Origin: Actinobacteria bacterium UBA7422 | Lineage (GTDB): Bacteria > Actinomycetota > Actinomycetes > S36-B12 | Reading direction: 5' to 3' | Length of the DNA: 19,326 nucleotides | NCBI GenBank assembly: GCA_002469525.1 | Contig: DKME01000045.1 | Coordinates: 16,763-36,088, forward strand | Shown here: one piece after another, positions 7,243 to 14,911 of the stretch | Layout of the letters: each line of letters opens with the position of its first letter | Position numbering within the stretch: position 1 is the stretch's first letter | The notes under the pieces: generated by a model | Told to the model about the DNA's origin: nothing | Databases searched by the model: none | Seen by the model: only the letters and a program-made list of their open reading frames with translations | Made by a program: the position numbers and the translations under genes

Positions 7243-7491
7243 TTAGTCCGCTTGGCCCAGAACGAGGTCACCAAGCGAGGTCGAACCAAGTTTGCCTTCC
7301 CTCGCCAACTTGTTCTTCCACGCTGTTGCAGTGTCTACACCTTCTTCGGCGAAGCCATCAAATGAAACGTCTTTCATGTTCCGACACACCTTGTTTGGCG
7401 TGCATTCCTCATCCATTTCAGTCAGAGATCCAGGAGTTCCTTGCCACACGGTACGTAGTACCTCAGCTGCTTTTTCACTTTCGACTGACAT
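7243..7491 (-). CDS. Small cysteine-containing protein at the head of the coxDE operon, unknown
   Basis: An 82-residue soluble, acidic protein that I do not recognise. It contains a pair of cysteines spaced ECTPNKVC (C-x5-C) in the middle and no membrane segment. The ATG at 7491 has a good ribosome site, GGGAG, at 7501-7505, and the stop lies 5 bases before coxD, so it is the first gene of this operon. Position and the cysteine pair could fit a small metal- or sulfur-handling helper for the Cu-S-Mo centre, but that is speculation; a simple structural or regulatory role is equally possible. Confidence 0.72.
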   Translation of the reverse strand: MSVESEKAAEVLRTVWQGTPGSLTEMDEECTPNKVCRNMKDVSFDGFAEEGVDTATAWKNKLAREGKLGSTSLGDLVLGQAD

Positions 7492-7591
7492 TTGACTTCT
7501 CCCTAGGTTAGTGCCTTCATTGAGGGTATCAGCAGACTGAAGCCTGCGCAGTCAGGGAGACAATTGGATTGGTAGGCAAATTGCCCCATAG

Positions 7592-7777
7592 GCCAAGAAA
7601 TACGATTCGGGAATAACCCAGGTTCGCTTGACCACTGGCGAGCCATTGTTGCGTCGCGACATTCCTGACGTTGTTCGCAGAATCAGCGGACTCCCTGGAT
7701 ATAGAACTTGTCTACGCGGCATAGCGGGCGGCTGCATAAAGATTGACAGCAATGCTCAACCCGAGGCTCTTGGGTGA
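7592..7777 (+). pseudogene. moaA: Decayed fragment of moaA (GTP 3',8-cyclase)
   Basis: In the frame starting at 7592, directly after an in-frame TAG (7589-7591), the translation contains GITQVRLTTGEPLLRRDIP followed by DVVRRISGLPGY. This is the well-known second conserved block of MoaA, the radical SAM enzyme of the first step of molybdenum cofactor synthesis (family form: VRLTGGEPLLRRD). No start codon with CNFRC-type cysteines precedes it, the second Gly of GGEP has become Thr (TGEP), and after LPGY the similarity fades before a TGA at 7775-7777. An active MoaA has about 330 residues, so this is a remnant. It lies 2.8 kb from the intact moeA-moaC-mog genes. The first 100 bases are convincing; the 3' half is uncertain. 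Confidence 0.72.
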
Positions 7778-7797
7778 ATCGATCCTCGTGGGTTTTT
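7758..7797 (+). terminator. Possible intrinsic terminator behind the moaA relic
   Basis: AACCCGAGG (7758-7766) can pair with CCTC-gt-GGGTT (7784-7794) with a two-base bulge, and the second arm runs into TTTTT (7793-7797). It would end plus-strand transcription from the relic before the next operon. The bulge and a loop of 17 bases weaken the case. Confidence 0.4.
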
Positions 7798-7864
7798 CTC
7801 AAACCGCTTGTGCGAATTCAATAAGTTTGTCACGCTTTGACTCAACATTCGAACAAGGAGAACC

Positions 7865-8494
7865 GTGGATCTAGAGAATTCCTTCACCGTCCCAGCAGAT
7901 ATTGACGCTGCTTGGAATACGCTCCTTGACGTTGAGGCGATTGCCCCGTGTATGCCCGGGGCCAAGCTCGAGTCGGTAAACGGAGACGAATTCACTGGAA
8001 ACGTCAAGGTGAAACTCGGGCCCGTATCCATGACCTACGGGGGCCAGGCTGAATTCTTAAGCAAAGATCCGGTCGCCCACACTGCGGTCATTAAGGGCAC
8101 CGGCAAAGAAGCGCGTGGAACGGGCACGGCACAAGCAAATGTCACCATCGTTTTGGTGGCAGAAAGCGATTCGGTTACGCGTGTGGACGTGGCAACGGAA
8201 TTGGTCATAACTGGCAAAGCAGCACAGTTTGGCCGCGGTGTCATGCAGGACGTTGCCGGGCGGCTGGTGACCCAGTTTGCTCAAAACTTGGAGCAGTTAA
8301 TTGCATCCCGTGTGGAAGTCGTTGACACAGAAAATGAAACGCCGCGACCTGCCCCGATCATGGCGGCGGACAGTATTAATCTACTTGAGACCGCAGGCGC
8401 ACCGATCCTGAAACGAGCATTGCCCGTGGCAATCGCCGTTGCGTTGATCGTGGGAATTATCTTGCTGTTGACCGCGCGGAAAAAGAAAAGTTAG
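7865..8494 (+). CDS. Second CoxG-like SRPBCC protein, with C-terminal membrane helix
   Basis: A 209-residue protein of the CoxG family: it starts DLENSFTVPADIDAAWNTL, has APCMPGAKLESV and the conserved FGRG motif, and aligns along its length with the coxG product at 2539. Unlike that one it ends in a clear transmembrane helix (about residues 186-204, PVAIAVALIVGIILLL) followed by RKKKS, a tail-anchor arrangement that would leave the lipid- or quinone-binding domain in the cytoplasm. The start is GTG at 7865 with AAGGAG upstream. It is the first gene of an operon that continues with a MoxR ATPase, a VWA protein and cofactor genes. Likely job: membrane recruitment or electron hand-over for a molybdo-hydroxylase (inference from CoxG). 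Confidence 0.88.
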   Translation: MDLENSFTVPADIDAAWNTLLDVEAIAPCMPGAKLESVNGDEFTGNVKVKLGPVSMTYGGQAEFLSKDPVAHTAVIKGTGKEARGTGTAQANVTIVLVAESDSVTRVDVATELVITGKAAQFGRGVMQDVAGRLVTQFAQNLEQLIASRVEVVDTENETPRPAPIMAADSINLLETAGAPILKRALPVAIAVALIVGIILLLTARKKKS

Positions 8495-8504
8495 CGCTTG
8501 AGTT

Positions 8505-9389
8505 GTGACAACTGTAAGTGAGATTGAGTCCCCACAACAATTGGTTCAAGAGTTGGCACAGGCTGACTACCTCGCTGAGCCAGGGCTTGCAACAGCATTA
8601 TTTTGCGCGGTACGACTCCCTCAACCGCTTTTGTTGGAGGGAGAAGCCGGGGTCGGGAAAACCCAAGCGGCGAAAGCACTTGCAACTCTGCTTGATACTC
8701 CACTCATCCGCTTGCAGTGTTTTGAAGGGATCGATGCCTCGGAAGCCCTTTACGAGTGGAATTATCCCCGGCAATTGCTCAGCATCCGCATGGCCGAGTC
8801 TCAGGGTAGGTCACTGGAAGAGAGTTCACTTTTTAGTCGAGAGTTTTTGATCGAGCGTCCGCTCCTGCAGGCGTTGGAACACGACGGACCCAACCCAGCC
8901 GTGCTGTTAATCGACGAAGTTGATCGTGCCGACGAGGAGTTCGAAGCATTCCTATTTGAAATGTTGGCGGAATCAACCGTCACCGTTCCTGAACTGGGAA
9001 CCCTCAAAGCGAAACAGCCACCCATAGTCATTTTGACGTCGAATAGAACACGTGATTTGCACGACGCACTGAAGCGTCGCTGCCTCTACCACTGGATTGA
9101 CTATCCGAGTTTGGAGCACGCAACTCACATTGTGAAATTACGCGCGCCCCAAGCCAGTAAGGAATTAGCCGAGCAAGTTGCAGCTGCAGTTGCGCGGGTT
9201 CGAACCCTGGATTTACAGAAACCACCCGGGGTGGCTGAAGCGATCGACTGGGTGAAAGCGGCAGTGCTTCTTGGCGTCACCACGCTTGATGAATCAAGCA
9301 CGAACCAAACACTGGGTTCGGTTCTGAAGTACCGCGATGATCAAGAAATCGCCCGCGAGCAAGGGCTGGCCTGGATTTCCGGTGAGTGA
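8505..9389 (+). CDS. Second MoxR-family AAA+ ATPase (CoxD-like)
   Basis: A 294-residue MoxR ATPase with Walker A GEAGVGKT (46-53), Walker B VLLIDE (133-138), ILTSNRTR and DALKRRCLY. It is a close paralog of the coxD product on the other strand. The start is GTG at 8505, 10 bases after the coxG-like stop; no strong ribosome site is visible, so re-initiation from the previous gene is plausible. It overlaps the VWA gene at its 3' end. Together they form a standard MoxR/VWA chaperone pair, here placed directly ahead of cofactor genes, which points to maturation of a molybdenum enzyme. Confidence 0.9.
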   Translation: MTTVSEIESPQQLVQELAQADYLAEPGLATALFCAVRLPQPLLLEGEAGVGKTQAAKALATLLDTPLIRLQCFEGIDASEALYEWNYPRQLLSIRMAESQGRSLEESSLFSREFLIERPLLQALEHDGPNPAVLLIDEVDRADEEFEAFLFEMLAESTVTVPELGTLKAKQPPIVILTSNRTRDLHDALKRRCLYHWIDYPSLEHATHIVKLRAPQASKELAEQVAAAVARVRTLDLQKPPGVAEAIDWVKAAVLLGVTTLDESSTNQTLGSVLKYRDDQEIAREQGLAWISGE

Positions 9390-10584
9390 GGCCCCACTCG
9401 CCCAACTCTGTGCAGCATTTGGTCATCAACTGCATCGCGCTGGGATTCCGGTAACCCCGGAACGAAGTGCAAGATTTGCCAGTGTAATCGAGTTGACCCA
9501 GCCCAGGGAGGTCGAAGCTTTGTACTGGCTGGCGAAGGTCACCATGTGCAGTGATGTGCGGCAATACGAAATATTTGATCGGGTTTTTCACCAAGTCTTC
9601 CGTGGAGAGTTCGACTTTTCCGACTTCGCAAGCGATTCGATTGAGTCAACCGAGGTGCCTGTCGCAACGTCAGGTGAGCAAAACCCAGGGGATAGGCGTG
9701 AATCCGAATCAAGTGAGTCAAGTCCCAAGGGGACGAGCGCAACACCCGGCACTCCCAGTGTCGAAGATCAAGACGAAAGTGAAATAAGTGTCCTAGCCGC
9801 AGTCAGTATGCAGGAGCGTGTGAATGATCGGGACTTCTCGCAGCTCACGCCCGAAGAACTTGTCCTAATCAGACGCCTGGTTGACGAACTCCCGCTGGTC
9901 CCTCCGCGAAAGACTCGGCATCGAAGCAGGAAGGCGCGCAAGGGGAACCGGATTGATTTCCGTGCGACCCTTCGCGCTTCACATCGAACAGGTGGTGAGC
10001 CAATCCGAATGATTAATCGAATGAACACGACAAAGCCACGACGGGTAGTGCTCATCGCGGATGTTTCCGGGTCCATGGAACCGTACGCTCGCGTCTATTT
10101 ACATTTAATGCGAGGTGCGGTGCAGGCGTTAGGTGCTGAAGCATTTGTGTTTGCAACACACTTGACCCGTTTGACACGCCCACTGGCAACATCTCGTCCT
10201 GACATCGCATACAAGAAAGCAGCGCAAGCGGCACCCGACTGGTCTGGTGGTACCAGAATTGGCAACTCGATTAAGACATTCATTGACGACTTTGGGCGGC
10301 GTGGACTTGCTCGAGGAGCCGTGATCGTGATCGTGTCCGACGGCTGGGAGATTGAAGACCCTGAAATTTTGGGAGTCAACATGGCTCGCCTTTCCAGGCT
10401 GTCCCATCACGTTATTTGGGTGAACCCGCGCAAAGCTGTTGATTCGTATCAACCACTGGTCGGTGGAATGGCCGCAGCATTGCCATTCGTTGACACATTT
10501 GTCTCCGGTCACTCCATTAATGCCCTCAATGACGTGATGGCCGCGATCTCGGGCGCTTCAGAGCGTAGGGTTACGGCATGCTGA
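9382..10584 (+). CDS. Second VWA-domain protein (CoxE-like)
   Basis: A 400-residue CoxE-family protein with a complete MIDAS site: DVSGSM (Asp227), Thr291 in SGGTRIG and Asp320 in VSDGWE. The ending (HHVIWVNPRK and SGHS) matches CoxE. Between the N-terminal helical part and the VWA domain there is a low-complexity stretch (about residues 85-135) rich in Ser, Glu, Pro and Thr, followed by a very basic segment (KTRHRSRKARKGNR). I chose the GTG at 9382, giving an 8-base overlap with the moxR stop, because the family-like sequence begins just after it; an ATG at 9337 would add 15 residues and overlap moxR by 53 bases. The 3' end overlaps moeA by 7 bases. Confidence 0.88.
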   Translation: MSEAPLAQLCAAFGHQLHRAGIPVTPERSARFASVIELTQPREVEALYWLAKVTMCSDVRQYEIFDRVFHQVFRGEFDFSDFASDSIESTEVPVATSGEQNPGDRRESESSESSPKGTSATPGTPSVEDQDESEISVLAAVSMQERVNDRDFSQLTPEELVLIRRLVDELPLVPPRKTRHRSRKARKGNRIDFRATLRASHRTGGEPIRMINRMNTTKPRRVVLIADVSGSMEPYARVYLHLMRGAVQALGAEAFVFATHLTRLTRPLATSRPDIAYKKAAQAAPDWSGGTRIGNSIKTFIDDFGRRGLARGAVIVIVSDGWEIEDPEILGVNMARLSRLSHHVIWVNPRKAVDSYQPLVGGMAAALPFVDTFVSGHSINALNDVMAAISGASERRVTAC

Positions 10585-11804
10585 GCGTCTCGGAATACCT
10601 TGAACTAGTTCTCGGCAATGTGAGTGAACTTCCGCCCATGGAGTTACCAATCTCCGAAGTCAATGGTTGTGTTCTTGCCCAAGATATTTACGCCCGTTGG
10701 CCCCTCCCTTCATTTGATAACTCGTCAATGGATGGTTACGCGGTAATCGCATCAGACTTAATCGCGGCCAGTGAGATTTCACCGGTGATCCTTCCCGTGA
10801 TTGACGACATTCCCGCAGGCTTTAAGTCACTCGAGACTCTTGCCAGCGGTCAAGCAATTCGAATCATGACCGGAGCGCCCATGCCTGCAGGCGCGGACAG
10901 CGTGATCCCAATTGAAAGCACCGACGGTGGAAGCGAAGTTGTGACAATTCATTCGCCAATTGAATTGGGAAGCTGTATTCGACACGAGGGCGAAGACGTC
11001 AAGGCCGGTGAAATCGTTCTGGAAAAGGGAATATCCCTTGGTCCACGACAGATCGCTTTGATTGCCGCCGTTGGGCACGGAATCATTTCGGTGATTCCCA
11101 AGCCGCGTGTCGCAGTAGTGGCCACCGGGAGTGAACTGGTGGAACCAGGAACCGAACTAAAATTCGGTTTGATTTCAGACTCGAATAGCTTTCTCATTAC
11201 CGCGGTAGCCAATGACAGTGGCGCAGATGCGTACAGGCTGCCCCCGGCAAAAGACGATGAAGACACCTTGATTGAGATCTTGGAGGATCAAGTTCACCGA
11301 GCTGACCTGATCGTGACTACTGGCGGAGTCAGCATGGGCGCTTACGACCCGGTCAAGGCGGCGTTCATAAAACTGGGCACAGCCGAGTTCCACAAGGTTG
11401 CCATGCAACCGGGCATGCCCCAAGGTTTTGGCAGTGTTGGGAAAAGTGGGGAGTCAGCTATCCCGATCATCACCCTTCCCGGGAACCCGGTGAGCGCCTA
11501 TATTTCGTTTGAGACTTTCATTCGTCCGGCAATTCGCAAGATGCGAGGGCTCAAGGTACTCGAGCGTCCCCGAACAAGTGCAAGGTTGAAAGGTGAATTG
11601 CGCTCACCGGTCAACAAAGTGCAATTCGCTAGGGCGCGCTTCGTGGAAGACAGCCAGGTCGAACCAGTGGGAACGGGTCAAGGCTCACATGTTCTCGGCG
11701 GGCTTGCGCAGGCGGACGCACTCATCGTGATTCCGGTGGGAGTTGACCGTGTTGCCAACCATGGCGACGTTTCAGTGATTGATTTAAGGAGTGATTTAGC
11801 GTGA
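10578..11804 (+). CDS. moeA: Molybdopterin molybdenumtransferase MoeA
   Basis: A 408-residue MoeA, the enzyme that inserts molybdate into adenylylated molybdopterin, releasing AMP. Recognised motifs in order: SFDNSSMDGYAV, RIMTGAPMPAGAD, GEDVKAGE, VVATGSELVEPG, TTGGVSMGAYD, MQPGMPQGFG and TLPGNPVSAY. Length and motif order are normal for the family. The ATG at 10578 overlaps the VWA stop and the TGA at the end overlaps moaC as GTGA, so the cofactor genes are translationally coupled to the maturation genes. Confidence 0.96.
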   Translation: MLSVSEYLELVLGNVSELPPMELPISEVNGCVLAQDIYARWPLPSFDNSSMDGYAVIASDLIAASEISPVILPVIDDIPAGFKSLETLASGQAIRIMTGAPMPAGADSVIPIESTDGGSEVVTIHSPIELGSCIRHEGEDVKAGEIVLEKGISLGPRQIALIAAVGHGIISVIPKPRVAVVATGSELVEPGTELKFGLISDSNSFLITAVANDSGADAYRLPPAKDDEDTLIEILEDQVHRADLIVTTGGVSMGAYDPVKAAFIKLGTAEFHKVAMQPGMPQGFGSVGKSGESAIPIITLPGNPVSAYISFETFIRPAIRKMRGLKVLERPRTSARLKGELRSPVNKVQFARARFVEDSQVEPVGTGQGSHVLGGLAQADALIVIPVGVDRVANHGDVSVIDLRSDLA

Positions 11805-12280
11805 GCACATTCCCGCACCTCAATGAACAGGGTGACGCCCACATGGTCGACGTGACCGCGAAGACGGTGACGCAAAGGTCGGCCACCGCTCGTTCGAGGG
11901 TGTCATTGAGCCCTGAAGTCGTTGAACGACTTAATGCGGGTGACATGCCAAAAGGGGATGCCCTTGCCGTTGCGCGGATTGCGGCAATTTCAGCGACCAA
12001 AAAAACAAGTGATCTGATTCCACTGTGTCACCCGCTAGCGATTCACGGTGTCGACGTGAGTGTTGAACTCGATGAAGCGGGTTCACACATCACCGTAACG
12101 GTTAAGACCGCGGACCGAACAGGTGTCGAAATGGAAGCCCTTACGGCAGCATCTGTTGGCGCATTGACACTGATTGACATGGTCAAAGGTGTTGACCGAA
12201 TGGCTCGAATCGAATTCGTTGAGCTACTGGAAAAGAAGGGTGGTCGTTCGGGCCACTGGTTGCGAAGTGAGCATGAGTAA
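11801..12280 (+). CDS. moaC: Cyclic pyranopterin monophosphate synthase MoaC
   Basis: A 159-residue MoaC, which converts the MoaA product to cyclic pyranopterin monophosphate, the second half of step one in molybdenum cofactor synthesis. Motifs: MVDVTAK, KGDALAVARIA (Lys51), LCHPL (His77), TGVEMEALTAA, DMVKGVD (Asp126, Lys129) and GGRSGHW. The catalytic residues seem intact. The start is GTG at 11801 overlapping the moeA stop, with AAGGAG at 11786-11791; the sequence FPHLNEQGDAHMVDV is the usual N-terminus. Its partner moaA is present here only as a relic, so a working copy must lie elsewhere. Confidence 0.96.
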   Translation: MSTFPHLNEQGDAHMVDVTAKTVTQRSATARSRVSLSPEVVERLNAGDMPKGDALAVARIAAISATKKTSDLIPLCHPLAIHGVDVSVELDEAGSHITVTVKTADRTGVEMEALTAASVGALTLIDMVKGVDRMARIEFVELLEKKGGRSGHWLRSEHE

Positions 12281-12752
12281 TTTCACGGCTCAAATAATTA
12301 CCGTGTCCACTCGCGGTGCACAAGGGATTCGAGCGGACACTTCAGGGGAAATCTTGTTCAAGGCATTTACTGAACTCGGTTTCGTGTGTTCTCCCAACGT
12401 GATAATCCCCGATGGTCCGGAGGTCGCCACCCAAATAAAGGCCGCCGTCAATTCAGGACACTCTCTGGTAGTCACTACCGGCGGCACGGGTATTTCACCC
12501 AGTGATCAAACTCCAGAGTTCACTCGGGGAGTAATTGACCGGGAAGTTCCCGGGATCGCCGAGGCCATTCGACACTATGGCCGCGCAAACGGAATCTCCA
12601 CTGCTGCTCTGTCACGAGGGATTGCGGGTCAACTAGACAACTCCCTGGTGGTGAATGTTCCTGGCTCGCCGGGTGGCGCAAAAGATGCAGCTGCGGTTCT
12701 TGGTGAAATTGTGATTCATGCACTTGAGCAAATTGCAGGGTCCGACCACTAG
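12273..12752 (+). CDS. mog: Molybdopterin adenylyltransferase (Mog/MoaB family)
   Basis: A 160-residue protein of the MoaB/Mog family, which adenylylates molybdopterin ahead of MoeA. Motifs: IITVSTRGAQG near the start, TTGGTGISPSDQTPE (about 68-82) and PGSPGGAKDA (130-139). I place the start at the ATG at 12273, overlapping the moaC stop by 8 bases (ATGAGTAA); the longer open frame from 12174 lies fully within moaC. The stop overlaps the first base of the PHO box, so the phosphate operon begins immediately after. Mog versus MoaB naming is a matter of convention in actinobacteria. Confidence 0.93.
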   Translation: MSNFTAQIITVSTRGAQGIRADTSGEILFKAFTELGFVCSPNVIIPDGPEVATQIKAAVNSGHSLVVTTGGTGISPSDQTPEFTRGVIDREVPGIAEAIRHYGRANGISTAALSRGIAGQLDNSLVVNVPGSPGGAKDAAAVLGEIVIHALEQIAGSDH

Positions 12753-12769
12753 TTCACCTGGCGTTCACC
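12752..12769 (+). promoter_or_regulatory. PHO box (PhoP/PhoB-type response regulator site) upstream of pstC
   Basis: Two perfect copies of GTTCACC at 12752-12758 and 12763-12769 are spaced 11 bases apart, start to start. This is the direct-repeat unit bound by PhoP in Streptomyces, where it activates phosphate starvation genes. Its place 66 bases ahead of the pst transporter fits. A TATAAG at 12814-12819 could be a -10, but it is far from the box, so the exact promoter is unsettled. Confidence 0.85.
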
Positions 12770-12834
12770 AAAACAGTTTCCAGCATTCATGTGATCTGGT
12801 CTCCTTGGCCACCTATAAGTGACAGATTCCTGTC

Positions 12835-13800
12835 GTGGCCGCAGAAACCCCATTGAGAGATCTCAGCAACAGCAAAAAGGCAAATAGAGCTGACAGGGCT
12901 TTCAGCCGGGTTATCACGGGCGCCGCGTTTACTTCATTGATTATTTTGGCTGGAATCACTATTTTCCTTGGGGCGAAAGCGGTCCCCGTCATCCAAGACC
13001 AAGGACTGTCCTTTCTCACGACAACGGTCTGGGACACCATCGGCGTTCCGCCCGAATACGGAATCGCTGGGATGCTCTACGGCTCAATCTTGCTGGCCGT
13101 GATCGCACTCGTGATCGCTGTGCCGGTCAGTATTTTCTTGGCAGTTTTCATGGTTTTTATTGCACCAACGCGGGTGTCCAAGTTTCTGACCAACCTCGTT
13201 GACCTGATGGCGGCGATACCGTCGGTGATCATTGGTCTGTGGGCTTTTTATGTGTTGGTACCTCCGGCACAAGAATGGCAGTCCCTGCTCAACCAATATC
13301 TGGGCTGGATCCCAATATTTGCCAACGAATCAGGAAATTTCACGGGAACCCCTTTCATTGCAGGTGTTGTGTTGGCAATCATGATGATTCCGATTGTCAC
13401 ATCGGTTACATCCGAAGTTCTCAAGCGAACACCACCCGAGCTAATCAATGCTGCCGAATCCCTCGGATGCTCAATGTGGACCATGTTGCGATACGTGGCG
13501 CTGCCATTTGGGCGAGGAGGGATTGTTGGAGGCGTGATGCTGGGGCTTGGACGCGCATTAGGTGAAACAATCGCGGTGTTCTTCGTCCTGAAAATTGTTT
13601 TCGACATCAATTTCTTCAACATTATTGAATCAGGTGGTGGATCCGTCGCCACCTTGATCGTGTCCAAGTTCGGTGAGACTTCGGGTGACTTTGAAGTTGA
13701 TGTCCTACTCGCGGCTGGTTTCTTCCTTTTCCTCATGACCCTTGTGGTCAACATGCTGGCGAACCTTATTGTTCGACGCACAGAACGGCTAAAGTCATGA
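12835..13800 (+). CDS. pstC: Phosphate ABC transporter permease PstC
   Basis: A 321-residue inner-membrane permease with about six transmembrane segments and the ABC permease coupling loop AESLGCSMWTMLRYVALP (about residues 205-222), which docks on the ATPase PstB. PstC and PstA form the channel for high-affinity phosphate import. The start is GTG at 12835; no clear ribosome site precedes it. The gene ends in an ATGA overlap with pstA. Regulation by phosphate is indicated by the PHO box upstream. Confidence 0.95.
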   Translation: MAAETPLRDLSNSKKANRADRAFSRVITGAAFTSLIILAGITIFLGAKAVPVIQDQGLSFLTTTVWDTIGVPPEYGIAGMLYGSILLAVIALVIAVPVSIFLAVFMVFIAPTRVSKFLTNLVDLMAAIPSVIIGLWAFYVLVPPAQEWQSLLNQYLGWIPIFANESGNFTGTPFIAGVVLAIMMIPIVTSVTSEVLKRTPPELINAAESLGCSMWTMLRYVALPFGRGGIVGGVMLGLGRALGETIAVFFVLKIVFDINFFNIIESGGGSVATLIVSKFGETSGDFEVDVLLAAGFFLFLMTLVVNMLANLIVRRTERLKS

Positions 13801-14879
13801 CAACCCTGATGAGTGAGGCACCCGAGATTCGGGAGCAAGACTTGGTGCCACAACGACCTTGGTCAAAACGCCCGACCTCTTTCTGGTTAGCGGCACTTTT
13901 GGGCACCGCGGTTCCGCTTTCGTTCGCGGGAGTGCTGTACTTCACCACAGAAATTGCAGCTCCCCTTCTGCTAATAGTCGTTTATCTCCCACTTCAGCTA
14001 GTGAGCGCTGGAGTAGCGGGCTACGTGGCAAAGGGAAAGCATGGGATTTTGGATTCCGGTCTCATAGTCTTTGCCATTGGATCCACGATTCTGAGCGCGG
14101 TCATATTGGGGTCCATGCTCGCAACGATTATTGCTCGGGGTTTTGAAGCACTAAGGCCATCATTTATTTTTCAAAACAGTGTGTACATCAGTCCCAGCAC
14201 TCCCCTTGATTACGGCGGCGTAGGCCATGCGATTGTTGGAACGTTTTTGATTGTAGGTATTGCAACAATTATTTCTGTTCCCCTGGGAATCGCCAGCGCC
14301 GTGTATGTAACGGAAATTCGTGGCCGCGCGGTGCCCTATGTGAGATTCTTTGTTCAGGCAATGAGCGGGGTCCCTTCCGTCGTCGCGGGCCTGTTCGTAT
14401 TGACGGTTTTCATTCTCACCGGAGTCATGCGGCAAAGCGCACTAGCGGGCGCGATTGCCTACGCGATCCTGATGCTTCCCACGGTTGCCCGAACAGCGGA
14501 AGAAGTCTTGCGCCTTGTTCCCGAAGATTTGAGAACAGGTGCGTTGGCTTTGGGCTCCACGCGATCTCGAGTTGTCTTCAACGTGGTCCTTCCCGCGGCT
14601 CGCACGGGTGTGATTACAGCAATGCTTTTGGGTGTAGCTCGTGTCGTGGGTGAGACGGCGCCACTTTTGTTAACGGCGTTAAAGAACGATCAAACAGTCG
14701 TGAACCCGTTCTCCGATCCGATTTCAGCACTGCCCACATTCATATTTGACAACGTTGCCCAGCCTTATCCTGATGCGGTAACGCGGGCTTGGGGCGCGGC
14801 GTTGGTCCTTATGGTGATTGTTGCAGTGCTATTCACACTCACGCGATTGCTTTCCGGTCGCAATTCGATGAACAAATAA
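13797..14879 (+). CDS. pstA: Phosphate ABC transporter permease PstA
   Basis: A 360-residue partner permease. The C-terminal part is typical PstA, with GVGHAIVGTFLIVGIATI, SGVPSVVAGL and the coupling loop GALALGSTRSRVVFNVVLP. It is longer than the E. coli protein because of an N-terminal region with two or three extra hydrophobic segments (about residues 29-108). The ATG overlaps the pstC stop. pstB follows after 32 bases. Confidence 0.95.
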   Translation: MTTLMSEAPEIREQDLVPQRPWSKRPTSFWLAALLGTAVPLSFAGVLYFTTEIAAPLLLIVVYLPLQLVSAGVAGYVAKGKHGILDSGLIVFAIGSTILSAVILGSMLATIIARGFEALRPSFIFQNSVYISPSTPLDYGGVGHAIVGTFLIVGIATIISVPLGIASAVYVTEIRGRAVPYVRFFVQAMSGVPSVVAGLFVLTVFILTGVMRQSALAGAIAYAILMLPTVARTAEEVLRLVPEDLRTGALALGSTRSRVVFNVVLPAARTGVITAMLLGVARVVGETAPLLLTALKNDQTVVNPFSDPISALPTFIFDNVAQPYPDAVTRAWGAALVLMVIVAVLFTLTRLLSGRNSMNK

Positions 14880-14911
14880 ATAGTCAAGTGATCAATTCGA
14901 AAGGCAATCAA

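Larger units (their letters stand above)
7506..7864. other. Divergent intergenic region between the two cox maturation operons
   Basis: This 359-base stretch separates the minus-strand coxDE operon from the plus-strand second coxG/moxR/VWA operon and must hold promoters for both. I find no convincing -35/-10 pairs. It contains the moaA relic (7592-7777) and a possible terminator (7758-7797), listed separately. The ribosome site of the plus-strand gene is AAGGAG at 7855-7860. The rest shows no recognisable element. Confidence 0.6.

Noticed and set aside
7552..7752. A 66-codon minus-strand open frame in the intergenic region
   Set aside because: It has no recognisable motif, and the opposite strand holds the MoaA-like block, so it is best read as a shadow of the relic.
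12174..12272. A longer N-terminus for the Mog protein
   Set aside because: It overlaps moaC throughout and is not part of the family; the ATG at 12273 begins directly with the conserved MoaB/Mog start.
12814..12819. TATAAG as the -10 of the pstC promoter
   Set aside because: No matching -35 is found and the distance from the PHO box is about 44 bases, so I do not list it as a separate promoter.
14789..14911. A longer N-terminus for PstB
   Set aside because: This part overlaps pstA and has no family similarity, whereas the ATG at 14912 has a proper ribosome site.
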